DNA of 64,000 bases from Gnetum montanum (lineage: Eukaryota > Streptophyta > Gnetopsida > Gnetales > Gnetaceae): NCBI GenBank assembly GCA_015680685.1, contig MNCI01014495.1, positions 1,059,802 through 1,123,801 on the forward strand, in the 5' to 3' direction. The stretch's first letter is position 1. The number at the start of each line of letters is the position of its first letter. The notes beneath the pieces were generated by a model that made no database searches, was not told the origin of the DNA, and worked only from the letters and a program-made list of their open reading frames with translations. Below are positions 58,901 through 64,000 of this stretch, piece by piece. A program made the translations under genes and the position numbers.

Positions 58901-61660
58901 TTGCAATAACACATAGTAAACGTGATGGTAATGCAAAGGCATGCAGTCATCCACACTAGTTAACAGTGATGTTCATGGACTTGCACAATGCAAAGATGAC
59001 CATCAATGAAATGCATAGATCAACACAGGCAACATGCACAAAGGTTGTAGATATGCAACTACAAATATGCATAAGTTGCAGTTGGTGCATATAAGAGATT
59101 GCAAGGGCAACAAAGGCCATGCACAAGTACCGACAAAGGTAACAAAGGCAGCAATAAGGCTACAATTTGTCCAAAACTTCAAAAACCTGCTCATTGGTGA
59201 CTATGTAGGTTGTGAAAACCTAAAAGGGCATGACTAAAATAGTTTAGATCTCACACTGCTTTTCTTACCCTAAAGGGAGTGTTTTTCCAGCACTGACCAT
59301 GAACTCCGAAAACCCACAAGGATGGACTCCATTAGATCTAAGGCATCCATGCTAGCAGAAATATTGTGAGCAAAAGCTCTAAGTGGTAAGAGTGGACTAC
59401 AATGATCGTCCCTCCTCACTTCTGACATAGAAGTGTGTTCTGAGAGCACACTACTCTTCAAATTCTAACTGTGGACAAGAGATCAGCCATCATGTGAATT
59501 AACTTCAAGAACAATGTTGGAGCAGTCCTTGAAGGAGCGTCAAACTAGGAAGAATGGCACAACTGACTCACAAAGTAGATCAAATGTTTAGAGGGCATAT
59601 TCAAAAAAAAACTAACCATAATGTACCTCCATTGGCTGCATATGGATCAGACAAAACACAAGTAGGTGAGTGGGATGTTGTCTCAGATAAATGTCATCAC
59701 AAGATAGTGCAAAACTGCATGGGACATTGTGGATACATTTAACAGGGGCTTCAGTAGATATGGAGTTAATTTACCTATTGAATAGAATGAACAAACCACA
59801 AGGAGATCCTTAATAAAGACTATAAGCAACAATGAATTGTTTGGGCATTTCTCATCAAAAGTACTCAGGATGTCCCTGCCTCCAATCTAGTCATCACCAC
59901 TTGTCAACAAATGGCAAGCCAAAAGGTGTGAGCTTTGAAACCTCACTACTGTTTCAATAGATATCAACAAACAATATGATGCTTGCACCTGGGGAAGCAT
60001 GGAAGAAGATCCCTTGGGTGATGAGGCAAACTACATCACAGTAGTAACAGGAAACAAGATCTGAAGGCTAAGGGCAAGCAGAAGCAAACCCAAAATGGCC
60101 AAAAAAATGAAAGCCAAGCAAACCTCCAAGAAGAAGAAGAAGGAAAAGCATCACTTGTAAAAGTGTGGCAAGAAGGGCCACTATGTAATGAAGGGTAAAA
60201 ATCCATATGATCATATCAAGATGAAAGATCAGGCAAATCAGGTAGAAGATACTGGGTAGAAGTCTAATTCCAATGACTGTGAGCAAATCTCTGCAGCACT
60301 TGTGCATATAGCTGATAGAAGATGGTCAAGACCTTCTCAATCTAGCATTTGTGAACAAGCTGGTCTGGTTAGTGACTGAGCTGATATCCTTGGCTGTGCA
60401 AAGACTGCCACAACATGTTAAGCTAATTGTTGGATACTTGACATGGAAGCAACTCAGCACATGACTTCCAGAAAAGACTTATTCTACAAATTAAACAAGA
60501 AGTATCGTGGATTTGTCTGGATAGAAGACACGCACCTGTTTTCATTAAGTATGCTGGTCAGAAAAGGTTTCAATATCTTTAAGTACATTAGGATGGCAGA
60601 CAAAAACCCTCCAAACTTATAGGGCATGTTAACCCACATAAGGTAGCTAACGAAGTTTAGTTGTTTTTGTTTTTGAGTTTTGCATATCATGTAATATCCC
60701 ACATGTATCGTGTGATGGGTAAAGGGTACTTTCCAAACATTAAATACAGGTGGTGTTGTACTATTGTAACAAGACTGTTTTCTATCCTTGTAAAAAAGTT
60801 CAGTGTATAAAATTTAAAACAACAATTTGATAATTATATATTTTATCAAGTTAGTGCTGTATATCACTTAAGTAAATTACACAAATCCCCAATATGCCTA
60901 TCAACTAAGTTCTGACATGATGCCACTCCTAACTTTCTAAGAACGGAGTATGCAACAATTAGATGATTTGATCTCAAGCCATAGAACACTGTACATTGTA
61001 ACTTACCGATGATAAAATTCGTAGTCTCTACCACTTTTAAGTATGGTATACAAAAGGTTATATATCTGTACAATCATTTTCCTTGGAACCTGGGAAGAAA
61101 ATAAGTAGCAGCTGACTGTTAGCATTCATAAAATTAAGAAACTAAAGATAAAAGAGAACAGCATACATGAAAAGATTCTAAAAACTCTTAAAGAATAAAA
61201 ATCTGTAGACATCATAACATACACAGTAGCTAAAATGATTCGTAAATGTTATCTCTTTAAAATATATTTGATACAGAAATTACAGATTGTTACATCAGAA
61301 GCTAACCTTGTTGGAGAACAGATTGACCCGTACAAATGCACAGAAAAGATCCATAAATGCATTGAGAATGAGAGAATTCTGGTGAGGCTGCATGCCATAA
61401 ACACATCAAATCATATGAGAGGACATTTGAAATTAGATCATTATCCAAATTGGTTTGTCACATGAGAGCAAGTATCGTCAATTCAACAGAAAATATCTTG
61501 GAAAACAGTGTCTGCCAACAGAAATGAGCATATTGTTCAAGTACAAATAAATAAAATGTATTTAAAATGTTCTGCTTACCAGAAGCGTTATGACAGTGCT
61601 ACTCAGATCCAATATAAGCCTTAAAGATTGTTCTCGAAATGTCATCAGGTCCAGAAGTAG
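45258..61660 (-). CDS. NAP1: NAP1/GNARLED, SCAR/WAVE complex subunit (C-terminal 1,221 aa; 5' end outside window)
   Basis: NAP1 (NCKAP1/HEM family) is a core subunit of the SCAR/WAVE complex that activates ARP2/3 for actin branching; in plants it shapes trichomes and pavement cells. In transcript order the exons are 61660-61580, 61387-61307, 61089-61007, 56035-55951, 55779-55654, 55521-55414, 54409-54365, 54279-54137, 54044-53912, 51995-51885, 51551-51473, 50322-50129, 49313-49168, 48832-48751, 48623-48513, 48059-47934, 47835-47696, 47613-47517, 47162-46180, 46051-45821, 45738-45258. They sum to 3,666 nt in frame. Recognisable blocks are LDLMTFREQSLRLILDLSS, QFIDSYDPPLKGL, LTNSAHPM, GRTKQKEAD, LLKQEIGRMVLFFTDQPSLL, VTSSRSSINIRHLEKATVST, FRNTMFGPEGRPQHCCAWL, EQHVSMDLTQGIRE and a C-terminus ending SRSGPVSYK. 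About 170 N-terminal residues are missing; I found no further exon up to 64,000. One exon (983 nt) is far longer than the rest. Confidence 0.93.
47345..47410 (+). repeat. SINE-3'-end-like fragment in a NAP1 intron
   Basis: CGATCCCATTTCGTTGGGAC continues into AAGGTCATGATGATGATGAA, resembling the conserved GTTGGGACAAGGCT plus short-triplet tail of plant Au-type SINEs. No tRNA-like head (A/B box) is visible, so it is at most a truncated copy. Confidence 0.35.
52380..52500 (+). repeat. Doubled SINE-like tail motif in a NAP1 intron
   Basis: Two similar stretches, each starting TTTAATCATTAGA and continuing CCCACTTAACAGGATGAGCA or CTGCTTAGTGGGATGAGCAC. The second resembles the AGTGGGATAAGGC 3' block of plant SINEs. 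Direct tandem arrangement, no head region. Confidence 0.35.
52930..52962 (+). repeat. (CT)n(CA)n microsatellite
   Basis: Compound dinucleotide run in a NAP1 intron between the exons ending 51,995 and starting 53,912. Confidence 0.9.
56849..57600 (-). mobile_element. GC-rich retroposon remnant with poly(A) tail, minus strand
   Basis: A run of 14 T at 56,849-56,862 (poly(A) on the minus strand) borders sequence much richer in GC than the surrounding intron. The minus strand between about 57,525 and 57,300 reads a helix-rich frame (VWQSQWEEMWAAVQTEADIQ and LMEDLFERHSAKYTQMVE) with an in-frame stop near its start. This looks like the remains of a coiled-coil element protein, but I cannot name the family. 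The right border and target duplication were not found. Confidence 0.45.
57061..57090. other. C homopolymer with an ambiguous base
   Basis: 28 consecutive C, then N (57,089), then C. The run length is probably unreliable and may hide a collapsed or filled gap. Confidence 0.9.
58268..58658 (+). repeat. 5' LTR of the intronic copia-like element
   Basis: Starts TGCTAACGCACATAAGG and ends GGACAGCA, just before the primer-binding site at 58,659-58,670. Confidence 0.7.
58739..58963 (+). repeat. Leader minisatellite of the intronic element
   Basis: About four diverged units of roughly 51 bp around GTGAACACAACAACAATG followed by a GCATGTGGCCATTTGCAATA-type segment, in the untranslated leader between primer site and gag. 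Confidence 0.65.
59554..60610 (+). pseudogene. Broken gag-protease of the intronic copia-like element
   Basis: Short plus-strand frames with many stops. Near 60,150, CACTTGTAAAAGTGTGGCAA reads HL(stop)KCGKKGHYV, a zinc knuckle whose first Cys is a stop. At about 60,424, CWILDMEATQHMTS aligns with the copia protease start (W-I-L-D-S-G-A-T-x-H-M-T); the catalytic D-S-G is now D-M-E. No integrase or reverse transcriptase follows before the 3' LTR. Confidence 0.65.
60627..60770 (+). repeat. Truncated 3' LTR of the intronic element
   Basis: TGTTAACCCACATAAGG onward aligns with the first ~140 bp of the 5' LTR; the rest is missing. Confidence 0.7.
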
Positions 61661-64000
61661 CTGACAAGAATCAAGCATGAATTTTTTTAACAATAATTAA
61701 ATTGGTTGCAAAATAAATCTGCTGATTAAAAAATATCGTAACTTTCATGTCACATTAATCTTAGAGATGGCTTTGTCACTGAAAGGTTGGGATTCATACA
61801 TCAGTGTGGCATTACAGCCTGCCTGTAAAGCTATGAAGTAGCCAAGTTAACATCTAAAGAAAGCCGCTTTGTTCCCAATAGTGTCCCTCTCATATTTTAT
61901 TAATTTTATATTAAAATTCTTGTCAATCGTATTCCACTACAATATTCCGTATTGTTTGACTTCTAAATAAAAAAGGTTCGATACCCTTCTTCCACTAATT
62001 TTGTTCGTTAATATAAAACAGACTCCAAGAATGTCACCTACAGTGACTACTCTTATTTCCTGTAATTTCTATTCAAGAAAAAATGTAGCATGTTGCTAAA
62101 CTTATAAAGATGTTTAGATAGGACGTAACTCATTGTGCTGACTTTTTAGGAATAATTCATTGCACCAAAAACAAACCAGTAACAAGCAACTAGAAGTGAA
62201 TGATATAAACAATATAAGGTATGTGACCTTCATCACATGATTGGTAGACAATAAAAAGAACATTTTATTAATAAAAAATTTTGAGGAAAAATAATGCAAA
62301 TGTCTTAAATTTCCTTAAAATGAAGAGGGAGTATACCCCAAATGGTCAGCTGTTCAAGAAGGAAATCATTTACACCTTCTGCATCAGAACCATATGCCTA
62401 CAAGAAAAAGCAAGCTTCCACAAGGATGGACCTCCATCCATCATGAAATGTCGCACAAAAATTCATTATTCTTTATTTTACTCTTAATACTCAATATAAA
62501 TAGCTCTGACGATTGTATTTCCATCTATTAGTTGACCTTTGGTTCAACAGATTTAACAGCTATGACGTTTAATGACCCTGTTTTCATTTACCAACACTTT
62601 AAATTTTATCAAAATAAAATGTTCATGTAAATCAAGTGTTTATCTAAATCTTTAAATCCCTTTTTCAATTTCAGTCAAGATGAAGGTAATAGTGATGTAG
62701 CTCTAAATGGAATAGGAGCCAAAAGTCATACAAATCAAAGAGGCACCTCTTGGTCATCCTTCACATTTTGAGGATACATGTGGTAAAATTTTTGACTTTG
62801 ATAACAAAAGCTCATCTAATAGACGAAGCACTTAACTTAACTGTACACACACATTTTGAATAAAAGAACATGCCTGCAACCATCATTATTCTGAGATCCA
62901 ATACCATAGTGGCACAAGATTTTTCAGAATTAAAAGAAGCCATCATTAGAAAAGGAAACCATTCTATTAGAGTAGATAAAAATGGGTTCTTTGTACTATC
63001 CCTAGCTTGCACAATTTTTATTTGCAAGATGTTTTGAATAATACTAGATTTATCATCATTTGCAATTGATTTGTCGAGGATTAGAGATAGAATAAATAGC
63101 ATTACAGTTTTGTGATGCAGCGGATAACAGCTAGTTTTAGGAAGAAAACGGCTAGTCACAAGAGAAAAAAAACTAAAAATTAATTTTAATGACATATTTT
63201 TCTGTTGTTCTGTAGTTAATTTAGTTCACATTCATTTGGTGTTAATGTTCTGCCTTGTCTATTCTACTCTACCTTGTAATGTAATGGTGGGAATTAAACA
63301 AGCGCAGAAATATACAACGGTCTCATGCTTCAAACATAACAATTACTACTATTATTTTAGAATGTTCAAAATTCATGGTAAGTAGTTTGATCAGTTGAGA
63401 ATGTTCAAAGGTCTTCGATTCAAAACTAAATTAAATACTTTGCTTTAAAAAGACCTCATTTTGTTGTGACAAGGCTAAGATCATGATGACTTTGATTAAA
63501 AACAAAATTTTGATAACATATGCCATCAAGGAATACAGTACTATAAACACTCTCAGTCTATATAGATACAATTGAATGATTGCTTTAATATTCAATATTT
63601 TAATTGTCTTCATAAAAAAATCAGAAGTACAACCATAGTGACCCATATTCACATTTTGAATTGTCGTTGATAGCAAAAATCAATTTGTTCCAGAAATTAA
63701 CAGACTAACAATTTCCAAATATTCATGTCTTTTAAAAGGTCTAAAAAAACATGCACAACAAAAGCAACGGCCATATTTGCTTTTCTCGTATTATACAATA
63801 ACAGGGACAAATAGAAAGATTTACTTTAATATAACAAGGCCAGGAGAAAAAATTGCTATAGAAAGAGTATAAATTTTAACCTGCTATACTCAGATTCAAT
63901 AAAATTCATCATCTCTCAATCAATTATTTAAAAAAAACTACTGGACGTAGAACTATTCTGTGATTGAAATCCAGCAACTTTTTCAGCCACCAGGAAAATG
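61661..64000 (-). other. NAP1: NAP1 intron reaching the window edge
   Basis: More than 2.3 kb upstream of the exon at 61,580-61,660. I searched the minus strand for the preceding conserved segment (a LEPW-type motif) and did not find it. The sequence is AT-rich. A GTTGTGACAAGGCTAAGATC stretch at about 63,464 resembles the SINE-like tail at 47,375. Confidence 0.6.

Larger units (their letters stand above)
58268..60770 (+). mobile_element. Decayed copia-like LTR element inside a NAP1 intron (antisense)
   Basis: A 5' LTR at 58,268-58,658 and a truncated 3' LTR at 60,627-60,770 share CACATAAGG, CATATCATGTAATATCCC and TACTATTGTA-type blocks in order. TAGTATCAGAGC right after the 5' LTR matches the initiator tRNA-Met primer site TGGTATCAGAGC with one change. 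The internal region has a gag-like knuckle remnant and a protease remnant but no integrase or polymerase, so it is internally deleted. It lies opposite to NAP1 and is removed with the intron. Confidence 0.75.
56036..61006 (-). other. NAP1: Largest visible NAP1 intron, enlarged by insertions
   Basis: 4.97 kb between the exons encoding ...RDYEFYHR and LVQFIDSYDPP, which are adjacent in the protein. It holds a GC-rich retroposon (about 56,849-57,600) and a copia-like LTR element (58,268-60,770). The remaining sequence is AT-rich and featureless. Confidence 0.85.

Overview
This is nuclear DNA from a land plant, most likely a seed plant. It holds two convergent, intron-rich housekeeping genes: SECRET AGENT (SEC, O-GlcNAc transferase) on the plus strand and NAP1/GNARLED (SCAR/WAVE complex subunit) on the minus strand. 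Both align along their length with the Arabidopsis proteins as I remember them. The transposons are plant types (Ty1/copia, an L1-type LINE with a DUF4283-like ORF1, gag-bearing LTR elements). I cannot name the species.

Positions 1-34,665 are a nest of retrotransposons. A decayed Ty1/copia element (plus strand, 7,103 to about 10,694) is the oldest layer. Its 5' LTR was split by element E1, and a matching 3'-LTR fragment survives at 34,520-34,665. Three near-complete copies (E1 108-7,102; E2 11,407-18,534; E3 18,564-25,350) and one truncated copy (E4, 26,861-28,922 plus 34,493-34,519) belong to one minus-strand LTR family. The family encodes Gag and an aspartic protease but no visible reverse transcriptase or integrase. 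It is primed by tRNA-Asp and has palindrome-rich U3 regions. E1-E3 have 5-bp target-site duplications. A complete LINE (28,923-34,492) with an intact ORF1 and a broken ORF2 sits inside the E4 LTR, flanked by an 18-bp duplication.

Positions 35,000-43,452 hold SEC. I can assemble 29 exons that splice in frame to 999 codons: N-terminal tail, TPR array, then the OGT catalytic region. One intron has a GC-AG boundary, and one exon-intron junction is partly duplicated inside its intron. A perfect G-box palindrome lies about 320 bp upstream of the start codon.

Positions 45,258-61,660 and beyond hold NAP1. The last 21 exons join in frame to 1,221 codons plus stop. The N-terminal part, roughly 170 residues, lies beyond the right edge. 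Its largest visible intron (56,036-61,006) carries a GC-rich poly(A)-type retroposon with an ambiguous base in a C run, and a decayed copia-like LTR element on the opposite strand. The 1.8 kb between the two stop codons contains only a short tandem duplication and a hairpin.
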